From an uncultured bacterium (GTDB taxonomy: Bacteria > Actinomycetota > Coriobacteriia > Coriobacteriales > Coriobacteriaceae): a DNA stretch of 64,000 nt. Position 1 is the stretch's first letter. Every line of letters starts with the position of its first letter. The notes beneath the pieces are model-generated. The model searched no databases, was not told the DNA's origin, and saw only the letters and a program-made list of their open reading frames with translations. The DNA lies in the NCBI GenBank assembly GCA_905214105.1, contig CAJMKK010000003.1, forward strand, positions 155,364 through 219,363, in the 5' to 3' direction. Made by a program: the position numbers and the translations under genes. Positions 18,139-26,452 of the stretch are shown piece by piece.

Positions 18139-20655
18139 CTAAATTAAAGGATGACGCTTGAAATCCCAAGAAGTTTCAAACGAGCCATAGTCAGCCTTTG
18201 AAATTGAGCGAGAGTCTTCAACGAGTGAACAAACAGTCGGTTCGGCGGCCTTATCTTGGATGATCGGTAACTGACCGATTTGGCCTACCTCAAAGTTTAG
18301 AGTCGGCGACATAAACGCCAAATCAATTTCGGCAATGGAACAGTTGCAGAAAGCCTGGATGTATCGAAGCTCGTTCGGCTCCGCAAAAAGACATGCTCCA
18401 GCTACCTCAAAAAGCATCCCTCGAGGTGCAAACCTAAAGGAGGCGAGGCTGGAAGAAATTTTAGACCAGGAAACTGCGGGCTTGAAATAGTCGTTCTGGT
18501 TCTTGATCACAAAATCAGGTGTAGAGAGATAGGCATACTTGGACAGAATTGCCTCCTTCATCTCCCGACCGTCATCAAACCAATTAACCACCTCATCGTA
18601 GTCACCCCACCACTTTCGATAGGAGCCGCCCCGAATAATCGGAAACCAACGGGAACCACTTTGCTTTGCCTCGGGCCTGCCACTGCAATCTCGCGATGTG
18701 TTGGAAGGCACCACTTCCCACCATTTCCTCAAAAAGCGGCCATTATCGCTCGTCGCCAAGCCCTGTCGCGGAGTAGCAATGGCATCGAGCCTCTTTCCTT
18801 TTGTGAACGATTCAACAAGAGCATCGCTGGCCCAGTAGGCTATGGGGGTGCCGGGGATTTGCTTGAAGGCATCGGCGTCGCGGCGGTAAAACCAACCGCA
18901 GTCGGGGTTCCGGATCGCCTCGAGGGCCTTCGGGGCCTGGACAGCAGCACCAACGAAGTCCGAAAGGCGCACATAGCCGCCCTTGTAGCCCTTGACGAAC
19001 GAATTGTGGAACGTGTAGGTACAGATGGGCACGGTCGCGCCAGCGAAGCCCGAGTACTCAAGTTGGATGAGAGAGGTCAGCGTTCTGTTGTCGATAATCT
19101 CGTTGCGGAGCTTCTCATAGCTTCCGATGAACATCCAGACGAAAGGCGACATGGCTCCGCACTCGCCGTGGTCCTTGGCGAGACTGAACATGCGAACGAT
19201 AAAGCTGGAGAAGAGGTCGCTCTTCACGTCGGGGTAGTTCTTCTTGACCCACTTGCTCATAAAGGGATTAAAGCTGCTGCTGCCCATATACGGAGGATTC
19301 GCCACGACGCAGGTAAAACGACGGGACAGTTTCTCGCAGATGACGGCAGCGCTTTCGAGCTTAGTTTTGGTCGCAGAAGCAAAAAGATTGTCGGAACAGC
19401 TCGCGGCGGCGGCCTTAAGCTCGTCAACATCTTCCTCTGAAGGATTAAGAAGCGAGCCGATCTCGCCCAAATGGCTCAGTTCCTCGACGAGCTTCTTGTT
19501 ACCCGGCAGCTCATCCTCCCCCAGCGGGATGCTCGAGAGCACGGTAACATCGGCGCGAACGCCACGCCTAAAGAAGCGACGGTCGTGCTCGCGGGCGCAC
19601 ATGGCAAGCGCCAGTTCCGCGATCTGCGCTGCACGGGGATCGATCTCCATGCCAGCGAGGTTTTTAGTAAGAATGAGCTCGGGAATCTCGCGCTCACGAT
19701 AGCCGCGCTCCTCGTACATATGGAAGAGCAGCTCAAATGCATAGACCAGGATATGGCCCGAGCCGCATGCGGGGTCGCAGAGGGTTATCTCCTCGGGGCT
19801 CGAGATGCGGATGAAGTCCTCGTGCTCAGCATCGGGCTCGATGTAATACTCCATGCGCTCGCGTAACGAACTCCCCGGATTGTTGAGCATCCACAGACGG
19901 CCGAGCGAGTTCTCGACCATATAGCGTACGATCCACTCGGGGGTGAAGAGCTGCGTGGCGGGCGCGATGTCCGCCGCCGCTGCCTTGCGTTTGGACTTGA
20001 AGAACTCGTCTTTAACGTCGGCATTGTAGTACTGATACATCCAGCCCAGAACGGTCACGCCCTCGCGCCAGTCCTCGTCAGTGAGGACGGCATTGAGCTT
20101 GCCCACCACGCCGTCGGCCATCATGAGACCCTGGGGCAACAGCAACTCCATGGCTCCACCCACGCGATCAAAGACGCCTGGCAGGCAATCGGCAAGCTCC
20201 TCGCACTGGGCCACAAACAGGTAGCGCCACAACGGTTCATCCAAGCCCGCCATCTTGAGCTCGGCTATGCGATCGGTATCGGCCGTCGTTATCTCCACAT
20301 CCAGTGCGTTCTCCACGGCCTCGCTGCCATGGCTGCCGTCCGCACGACTTAGCATGCGCATACGGCTGGGGAGCCATCCGCGTGCATCCATAAAGCGAAT
20401 GGCCACGATGCGGTTGAACCAGGTGTAGGCCGCACGGTCGCGCAGCGCCTCGTGACCCACCTCTGCCTGCATACGCAGCAGTTCGTCGCGTTGCTCAATC
20501 TCAGCCGGACTTAGGGGCAGGCCGTTGACGGTCTCGGACCCAACGGGCGCGGGTGCAGGTTCGGTGATGCCGTAGCGCACCATCTGTGCCTCCACGCCCT
20601 TGATGAGCTCTGTACGGGCCCAGGTGCAGAAGCTCTTAAGAGCAGAATCGTTCAT
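18139..20655 (-). CDS. pglX: PglX N-terminal part (adenine-specific methyltransferase)
   Basis: 838-aa BREX-1 methyltransferase part. SAM-binding motif DPACGSGH is at residues 294-301 and the N6-adenine catalytic motif NPPY at 453-456. PglX methylates a non-palindromic host motif and sets BREX specificity. The protein stops right after ETSWDFKRHPLI, a conserved sequence that in full-length PglX leads into the C-terminal domain, here encoded separately at 16174-17142. The last 230 or so codons look less GC-rich (sampled lines 48-55%) than the first 600. Start ATG at 20655 with GAAAGG upstream. 66 bases after the brxC stop. Confidence 0.92.
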   Translation of the reverse strand: MNDSALKSFCTWARTELIKGVEAQMVRYGITEPAPAPVGSETVNGLPLSPAEIEQRDELLRMQAEVGHEALRDRAAYTWFNRIVAIRFMDARGWLPSRMRMLSRADGSHGSEAVENALDVEITTADTDRIAELKMAGLDEPLWRYLFVAQCEELADCLPGVFDRVGGAMELLLPQGLMMADGVVGKLNAVLTDEDWREGVTVLGWMYQYYNADVKDEFFKSKRKAAAADIAPATQLFTPEWIVRYMVENSLGRLWMLNNPGSSLRERMEYYIEPDAEHEDFIRISSPEEITLCDPACGSGHILVYAFELLFHMYEERGYREREIPELILTKNLAGMEIDPRAAQIAELALAMCAREHDRRFFRRGVRADVTVLSSIPLGEDELPGNKKLVEELSHLGEIGSLLNPSEEDVDELKAAAASCSDNLFASATKTKLESAAVICEKLSRRFTCVVANPPYMGSSSFNPFMSKWVKKNYPDVKSDLFSSFIVRMFSLAKDHGECGAMSPFVWMFIGSYEKLRNEIIDNRTLTSLIQLEYSGFAGATVPICTYTFHNSFVKGYKGGYVRLSDFVGAAVQAPKALEAIRNPDCGWFYRRDADAFKQIPGTPIAYWASDALVESFTKGKRLDAIATPRQGLATSDNGRFLRKWWEVVPSNTSRDCSGRPEAKQSGSRWFPIIRGGSYRKWWGDYDEVVNWFDDGREMKEAILSKYAYLSTPDFVIKNQNDYFKPAVSWSKISSSLASFRFAPRGMLFEVAGACLFAEPNELRYIQAFCNCSIAEIDLAFMSPTLNFEVGQIGQLPIIQDKAAEPTVCSLVEDSRSISKADYGSFETSWDFKRHPLI

Positions 20656-20721
20656 GGTTGATGAGCCTTTCTAAACGCCATAAGCCACCGGTGTGCGCTT
20701 TGGCACCGATGGCTCCGCGGG

Positions 20722-23700
20722 TTAGTTGATACGGATCTCGTCGTTTGTAGCGAGCTCCTGCATAAGGCGAGAGCGCAGGTCGTCCACGTAGCGCTCCACG
20801 TCCTCTGCGGACAAGAGACGACTCGGCTTGGCCAGATCGGCGCGGCGCACGGTCTTGATCTTGCGCTGGGGCTTGGACGCGGGCACGGGCGCAGACGATG
20901 CGGCACCCTTGTTGGAGATCTTCTTGACCACCTCACCCGTACTCGTGACCTCGGTGGTGCGACGCTCGTTGTCCATACGCACGCGGGCCTCATCCACGGC
21001 GTCGTACATCTCGTTGGCCGCCGCACTGAGCCAGTCGCCCCAGTTAGTTGCAACAACGCTCAGCTCGTTGAGACTTTGAGCGCTGTGGGCACGGTTTTTG
21101 AACGACTCATATTTGGCGCCGGCGTCTGCTATGGCATCCTTGGCCTGATTGACAAAGCCCTTTTGACTCTCGGCCTGCGCCCGCAGGTCTTGCAGATCGC
21201 TCTCGATGCGGCACAAAAACTCATTGCGGCGGATGCCCAGCAGCTTTTTCATGTCGTCCTCAACGGGATCCATAAGCGGCTGCAGGTCTTTAATGCGGCC
21301 GTAGGGCTTGGGATCTTTGAGGATCTCGCGCACCTTTGCCACGTTCTCCACCGCGCTGGGAATGTCATCGGAGGCATACTCGATACCCTCGGTGCGGTTC
21401 AAGAAATCCCTGGCGTGGTCAAACGCTGTTCGTTGATTGGACTCGAAGAACTCAACCACCTTGTCAAAGTCTTCCTTGGCATCGAGCAAACGCTCCTCAT
21501 GCTTGGTGAACGTGGTCAAGAACGCCTCGGACTCGTTCTGGTCCTTAAGGACGTCGGCCACCTCCGAGCGTATCTTCTCGCACTCGCTCTCGCCAGGATA
21601 CGGATAGAGCGGTTTGATGCCCGTGTAGTAGTCGCGTGCCATGGCGAGACACGCCTCGCGCAAGCCCTCAAGGCGCTCTTTGAGCTCGGCCACGAGCTTA
21701 TCCTCGTTGGAGGGCACGGTCTTGAGATCAAACAGATCACGCATGAGCTCGCCCGTGGCGCGCAGCAACCGGTCGCTCATGCGCACGCGCAAGCGCACCT
21801 GGGCCTTATCGGCATCCTTGCACAGGAGCGCCACCATGCGGCTATCGTTAGCTTGAACCGTCTGGCCGCCAAACAGCACCTGCGCGCGCTGCTCCACCAC
21901 AAGCTGCGCCACCACATTTGCGATGTCGACCTCGCGCCAGCCAAAGGGCCTTTGCTGGTACTGGCGCTGGATATCGCCCATAGCGGTATCCAGATGGCGC
22001 TGGTGCTGTACTTTGAGGTAGTCCTCAACCTCCTTGAGCGCACGCGTGTTGCCCGCGTTCATGCCAGCGAGCCCCGCTTGAACGTTGCCCGCCAGCGTGG
22101 AGCGGATATCGGAATCGCTCGTGACCGGCGCGCCGATATAGCCGGCCTTTTCAAAGACCACATCGCACAGCTGCGCCAGCACCTGCTCAAAGACCTGGGC
22201 GGGTTTGGCAGCACGGATCTCAATCATGCGCCCGTTGACCGCGCAACGTGCATGGAGCACAGCCTCGCTCAAAAGGGTATCGGCCTCTTTCTCGTTATAG
22301 GCCGCCTCGCGCATCTTGGACTCGACGATCTGGCGCGTACTCGGCTGAAGTTCCTGGAGATTTCGCGTCTGGGCGTACATGCGAATCTTAGCGGCGTTGA
22401 CGAGTGGGGCCCAATAATCCACCTCGTCGCTCAAGGCCACGATGGCCTTATCCACGGATTTCAATGCCAGCTCGGCATCGTCCGCACGGCCCAGATCGCT
22501 GGCCATGGTCACCACGGATAGTTCCATGCCGCCCATGTTGGATCCATGAATCGAGCCATCCACGTAGCGGTCAAAGGGGAAGTCGTTGGTCCCGCGGTTG
22601 AGTTTGCGCGCAGTGTAGATGCTTTCGAACAGGCGCTTCTTGATGTACTCAATCACCTTCGCGTTGTCGATCGGGGTGCGTGCGATCTCCTGCGCTATCT
22701 CCTGCTCCTCGTCGGTGAGGAAGCTATAGGTATCGCCCTGGCGTGACACGTAGTTCTCGCGCTCCAAACGGGCGAGGGATTCCTTGACGCGGTCCTTGAG
22801 GGCGCGCTTGTCCACGTCCAGGCTATCGATCATAAGGATGGAGATGTTCTCGACCGTGGCCTTGACGTAGCCGATGTAGCGGATCAAGTACAGGAGCTTA
22901 AGCACCCGGACATCGTAGCTCTCAAGACCCTCTGCGTTTTCAGCCGCGCGCTCCGCACAGACGACGACCTGAATGATGCCGTGCTCCAAATCCTTGGAGA
23001 TTGTGTCGAAGAAGCGCCAGAACGGCACGAGTGCACCAGTCTGGTCATGCTGGATGGCCTGAGCGCTCTCCTGAAACGCGCTCAGCATGGAGCGCTCGCC
23101 CGTGGACATGTGCTTGGCCTTAACACCATGCTTGCGTACCTCGGTCATCACGTCGGGCAGAAGCTTAAACTGGTAGCCCACAAACGGGTAACTGGCCACA
23201 AAATCCTTGGAGTTGGCGAAGCCGGCAAGGTCGGAGCGCGAGCCCCCCTCAAAGGTAAAGTTGTTTTTGAGGACGGCGGCGTCTTGCTCGTAGACCTGTG
23301 CAAGCATATCGGCCGCCGGCGCGGTCTTCTCGAGCACACGGCGCTGGATGACCTCGTCCACGCTGGAGCTGGAAAGCGAAAGGCGGGTATTGAAGCGGCC
23401 TTGGATCTTTGAAAAGTCGTTGCCCACGGGCAGGCTCAGGTTGTCGATGGCCTCCTGGCTCGTGACCATCACCCACACGCGGCCACCGCAGGCGGCACCC
23501 AGCTCCTCGACGATGGTCTGAAGGCTCAGCATAAGGCTTGAGTCCTGGTCGTTTGTAATAAACTGACCCACCTCATCGACCATAAAGAGCAAACGGAAGT
23601 TGCCACCGTGGGCCGCTGCCTGAGCGTCCACGTAATCCTTGACCTTTTTGGCAAAGACATCGGGGGCCAAAACCTCGTCCTCAGAACCCTCGAGCCAGTT

Positions 23701-24384
23701 CCATGCGGCCTTTTCGCTCATGCCGAGCACGCTCTGCAGCACCTCGACGACGTCGTCCTCAAAGTAGCTGTAGGTGTCGCGGGCCTGGAGCCAGGACTCG
23801 CCGTTGACGCGCTCAAAGGCCTCGCGGAACTCCTGGGTCTTGCCCAGGGAATCGATGTAGTCCTCGAGCTTTGCAAGCTTGAGGTCCTCGCCGTAGAAGC
23901 CGCGCGCCTCGTAGAACATGCGCTCAAAGCCGCGGAGCAGCGCCGTGGGAGCCGTATCGCCCTGCTTCCACTGGCCCGCCTTGCTATCGATGTTAAAGAG
24001 GATGGCCTGCGTGGGCACTGAGCAGGCGCGCTCCATGGCAGCCGCGACCATGGGGTCGACGATTTTGCCGTCAAAGTAGCGAATGGCGCTCTTGCCGCCG
24101 ATCTGGCGATTCTCGAGCAGGTAGCTCAGCATCTTGAGGAAGTGCGATTTACCGGAACCGAAGAAACCACTGATCCACACGCCGATCTTGTCGGTGCGCG
24201 CATCGATGGCATCGCCGTAGGCCTTGAAGAACGTGGCAAAGTGCCTCTGCAACTCGCGCGTCACCACGTACTCGTCAAGCTCCTGGCGGATGGACCCATC
24301 TTTTGAATCCTGGACCTTGACCACGCCGTTGATGGAGCGGTTGATGTCTTTTGCAAAGAGGTCGCGAATGATCGTGTTGTCCAT
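20722..24384 (-). CDS. brxC: BREX protein BrxC (large P-loop ATPase)
   Basis: 1220-aa BrxC/PglY-type ATPase, the usual size. The N-terminal P-loop GFFGSGKSHFLK is at about residues 70-81, and the acidic VDEVGQFI motif at about 268 serves as Walker B. The remaining 800 residues are largely helical, with coiled-coil-like stretches. BrxC is required for BREX methylation and defence and probably organises the complex by ATP hydrolysis. ATG at 24384 with AAAGGAG at good spacing, 78 bases after brxB. No frameshift seen. Confidence 0.95.
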   Translation of the reverse strand: MDNTIIRDLFAKDINRSINGVVKVQDSKDGSIRQELDEYVVTRELQRHFATFFKAYGDAIDARTDKIGVWISGFFGSGKSHFLKMLSYLLENRQIGGKSAIRYFDGKIVDPMVAAAMERACSVPTQAILFNIDSKAGQWKQGDTAPTALLRGFERMFYEARGFYGEDLKLAKLEDYIDSLGKTQEFREAFERVNGESWLQARDTYSYFEDDVVEVLQSVLGMSEKAAWNWLEGSEDEVLAPDVFAKKVKDYVDAQAAAHGGNFRLLFMVDEVGQFITNDQDSSLMLSLQTIVEELGAACGGRVWVMVTSQEAIDNLSLPVGNDFSKIQGRFNTRLSLSSSSVDEVIQRRVLEKTAPAADMLAQVYEQDAAVLKNNFTFEGGSRSDLAGFANSKDFVASYPFVGYQFKLLPDVMTEVRKHGVKAKHMSTGERSMLSAFQESAQAIQHDQTGALVPFWRFFDTISKDLEHGIIQVVVCAERAAENAEGLESYDVRVLKLLYLIRYIGYVKATVENISILMIDSLDVDKRALKDRVKESLARLERENYVSRQGDTYSFLTDEEQEIAQEIARTPIDNAKVIEYIKKRLFESIYTARKLNRGTNDFPFDRYVDGSIHGSNMGGMELSVVTMASDLGRADDAELALKSVDKAIVALSDEVDYWAPLVNAAKIRMYAQTRNLQELQPSTRQIVESKMREAAYNEKEADTLLSEAVLHARCAVNGRMIEIRAAKPAQVFEQVLAQLCDVVFEKAGYIGAPVTSDSDIRSTLAGNVQAGLAGMNAGNTRALKEVEDYLKVQHQRHLDTAMGDIQRQYQQRPFGWREVDIANVVAQLVVEQRAQVLFGGQTVQANDSRMVALLCKDADKAQVRLRVRMSDRLLRATGELMRDLFDLKTVPSNEDKLVAELKERLEGLREACLAMARDYYTGIKPLYPYPGESECEKIRSEVADVLKDQNESEAFLTTFTKHEERLLDAKEDFDKVVEFFESNQRTAFDHARDFLNRTEGIEYASDDIPSAVENVAKVREILKDPKPYGRIKDLQPLMDPVEDDMKKLLGIRRNEFLCRIESDLQDLRAQAESQKGFVNQAKDAIADAGAKYESFKNRAHSAQSLNELSVVATNWGDWLSAAANEMYDAVDEARVRMDNERRTTEVTSTGEVVKKISNKGAASSAPVPASKPQRKIKTVRRADLAKPSRLLSAEDVERYVDDLRSRLMQELATNDEIRIN

Positions 24385-24462
24385 GGGTGCTCCTTTGGGT
24401 TTGGGAACGTTACGGCAAAGGGTTGTTACCGGCGGCAGGGACTTGCCTGCGGGGAGCCGTGC

Positions 24463-25155
24463 TTACGAGATATCGATGGCGCGGTAGTAGTTGTCGGCCG
24501 GCAGACGGTTAAAGAGCTGGAAAGAAGAGCCGTTGAAACTGCCCGGATAGGCGGCGACCACAGGCACCTCATCAAAATCCGCAAGCATGCAATGGAGAAG
24601 CGTGTGCATGCGAAAGAATGGGAAGACCTCGCCCGCGCCGGTGAGGAGAACGACGTCTCCAGGCGCGTGCGGCTCGGTCTGCTCAAGGATGTACGCGGCG
24701 ACTTTCTCGGGCGAGGCGAACTTGGCCACGTCCTCGAGCACGCGCTGGGTACCGCGGCGCTCCTCTTGGCGTGGGATGGCCTTAAGGACACGGCGCTTTT
24801 CGAGAATTGCCAGCACGGCGTCGTAGAGGTTCACGACCTTGAGCGTGCATGGAAGCTTGTCGGCCTCGGCATCGCGTGAAAGGGTGTCAAATAATGCACG
24901 CGCCTCAAACTCCAGCGCGGGGTCATAGCAAAAAGTGTGGAAGCCGATCTCATTGCCTATGCCCTTGTTGGCCAAAAAGTCCTCGCTGCACAGGCACTCG
25001 CGCAGAAGCTGCGCACGGCGCTCAAATTCCTGACAGGCGCGCTCGGAGCGAGCATGCGCCGCCACGACGCTCTTGCGGGAATGGATGCCGATATTGGTGG
25101 TGAGATCGGTCGCCGGGGTGATAACAGGGTCGACGGCGCTGTTGATGGGAGCCAC
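24463..25155 (-). CDS. brxB: BREX protein BrxB (DUF1788)
   Basis: 230-aa DUF1788 protein. Conserved family blocks include NEIGFHTFCYDP, KVVNLYDAVLAIL, VLLTGAGEVFPFFRMHTLL and the C-terminal PGSFNGSSFQLFNRL followed by DNYYRA. BrxB is needed for BREX function, but its biochemical role is unclear. The start is GTG at 25155, one base after the brxA stop codon, indicating translational coupling. Confidence 0.92.
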   Translation of the reverse strand: MAPINSAVDPVITPATDLTTNIGIHSRKSVVAAHARSERACQEFERRAQLLRECLCSEDFLANKGIGNEIGFHTFCYDPALEFEARALFDTLSRDAEADKLPCTLKVVNLYDAVLAILEKRRVLKAIPRQEERRGTQRVLEDVAKFASPEKVAAYILEQTEPHAPGDVVLLTGAGEVFPFFRMHTLLHCMLADFDEVPVVAAYPGSFNGSSFQLFNRLPADNYYRAIDIS

Positions 25156-25156
25156 G

Positions 25157-25807
25157 CTACATCACCGACCTGCCGGTAAGGGCCGCGATAAGCGACTGCG
25201 CGCCCAGCTGAACCAAGGCTCGCTCGACATCGGAATCGAGGAAGAGTGGTGACAGGCGCTCGGACTCCGGGCCCTGGCCCTCGCCGATAAGGCCGGCATG
25301 GCGGAGCGTCTGGCGGAGCGAGCCCTTAATACGCTTGACCGTGGCCTCAGTCCAGCAGGCAGCGTCCGGATACTCCGTGGTAAAGCGCGTCATAAAGGCG
25401 TTGAGGTCAACCGCCGTAAAGGCATAATCAAAGTTTTGAAGGCGCTCCCCTACCTCGACGAGCACGAGCTCGCGCACGATATCGTAGCGGCAGATCATGC
25501 TGTAGAAGATGGCCTGGTCCGCCTGCGTGGGAGTGCCGGATGCCATGAGCCTGGTTAGGGATGACACAGCCTCGACGGCGATATTGGAGTCGATGCCACG
25601 CACGGCGCATGCGGCGTCCGTGGGCACCATGGCGTCGAGGCGTCGAAGGCACACGGTTGCGCGGTTGGCGACCATGCGCTCCGTGGGATATTGAAAGAGG
25701 TTCTCGCTCTTTACGCGTACAATGACCTGCTCGTCGCTTGCGCCCTGCATACGCAGGGCAGCGACGATGCGCATCTCATGCGGGAGGAATTGCTCGCGGG
25801 TGAGCAC
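25157..25807 (-). CDS. brxA: BREX protein BrxA (DUF1819)
   Basis: 216-aa DUF1819 protein, a small DNA-binding member of the NusB-like fold and first gene of type 1 BREX. Recognisable blocks are HEMRIVAALRMQGASDEQVI, ENLFQYPTERMVANR and the C-terminal RLSPLFLDSDVERAL. The open frame begins at a GTG whose first base is the last G of a ten-G run; a stop codon lies eight codons further upstream in the same frame and no normal Shine-Dalgarno is seen. BrxA homologues usually have a few more residues before the LTREQF segment, so with a different tract length translation could start upstream. Start therefore uncertain. Confidence 0.88.
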   Translation of the reverse strand: MLTREQFLPHEMRIVAALRMQGASDEQVIVRVKSENLFQYPTERMVANRATVCLRRLDAMVPTDAACAVRGIDSNIAVEAVSSLTRLMASGTPTQADQAIFYSMICRYDIVRELVLVEVGERLQNFDYAFTAVDLNAFMTRFTTEYPDAACWTEATVKRIKGSLRQTLRHAGLIGEGQGPESERLSPLFLDSDVERALVQLGAQSLIAALTGRSVM

Positions 25808-25816
25808 CCCCCCCCC
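25807..25816 (-). repeat. G10 homopolymer at the brxA start
   Basis: Ten C on the plus strand, ten G on the coding strand, running into the GTG start. A frame opening with GTG at about codon -12 would join brxA in frame if the tract had 9 or 12 G. In the present state (10) the upstream in-frame codon is TAA. Tracts of this kind vary by slipped-strand pairing. Confidence 0.7.
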
Positions 25817-26108
25817 GAACGCTTTTTGTGGTTACATCCACAGTACACGCTCCAAGGGTGTCAAAGGCTGTCACAAGTGCGCCGCAACCCGGCAGGCAGG
25901 CGCGGCGCACATGACAATAATCATACCTGTTGGTAAAAAAGTTACCACGCCCAGAGCGTCAAATGTTGAGCAACAAAATTAAATCCGGTTAACGGTCATT
26001 TTCGCAGCTTAGAAACTTTAACGAGGCCGCCCCAAATCACACTTGCCAGACAACCGCGCTTACGAATGCAGGCACGCACACGCCCAACGCCACCCTCCGC
26101 TACACTCA
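25817..26108. promoter_or_regulatory. Divergent control region of the BREX operon
   Basis: Intergenic 290 bases with no gene. A perfect 9-base inverted repeat GTGCGCCGC (25877-25885)/GCGGCGCAC (25902-25910) lies in the brxA leader. Upstream of it is an AT-rich stretch with the minus-strand word TATGAT near 25930 that could be a -10 box; no convincing -35. The hairpin may be an attenuator or a regulator site. Confidence 0.4.
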
Positions 26109-26136
26109 ACATAGAGTTATACATATGATTCTATGT
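26109..26136. promoter_or_regulatory. Palindromic operator over the promoter of the 57-aa gene
   Basis: ACATAGA (26109-26115) mirrored as TCTATGT (26130-26136), with the -10-like TATGAT (26124-26129) between the arms. The position, just before the ribosome binding site, suits an autorepressor. Confidence 0.45.
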
Positions 26137-26148
26137 AAGGAGTTTCAT

Positions 26149-26322
26149 ATGCCTGTCGTAAAGTCTATTTCTGATCAGACGCGCGCACTAACTACCATTC
26201 AGGAACGCGAAGATCACATTCAACGTGCCATCGCTCGTGGCTACGACGACCTCGCCAACGGCCGCATTCGATCCTGGAAACAAGCAAAGGCCGAGGCGGA
26301 TCGGATACGAGCCTCGAGATAA
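26149..26322 (+). CDS. 57-aa hypothetical protein, antitoxin-like size
   Basis: A 57-residue basic helical protein (SISDQTRALTTIQER, then RAIARGYDDLANGRIRSWKQAK). The start at 26149 is preferred over an ATG eight codons upstream because AAGGAG stands nine bases before it. Size, charge and the palindrome over its promoter resemble a small DNA-binding antitoxin, but no toxin gene follows: the next gene is serC on the same strand. It may be an orphan. Family not recognised. Confidence 0.6.
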   Translation: MPVVKSISDQTRALTTIQEREDHIQRAIARGYDDLANGRIRSWKQAKAEADRIRASR

Positions 26323-26452
26323 TCCCTCCCCCATGTAACCATCCTGTAAATCATAGCGGCACACTCGGGTTTTGCTGTGATGCGGTCGCGCCTGGCGCTC
26401 CACTGTGCTAAAGTATCCCGAACGTCCAAACGACTACGAGGGGAACAAGAAG

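Noticed and set aside
16174..20655. pglX as a simple frameshifted pseudogene
   Set aside because: The halves are separated by about 1 kb, each has a start and ribosome site, and all conserved motifs are intact.
9382..25807. Assignment to Pgl/BREX type 2 or another subtype
   Set aside because: brxA, brxB, brxC, pglX, pglZ and brxL in this order define type 1; no pglW kinase or brxD was seen.
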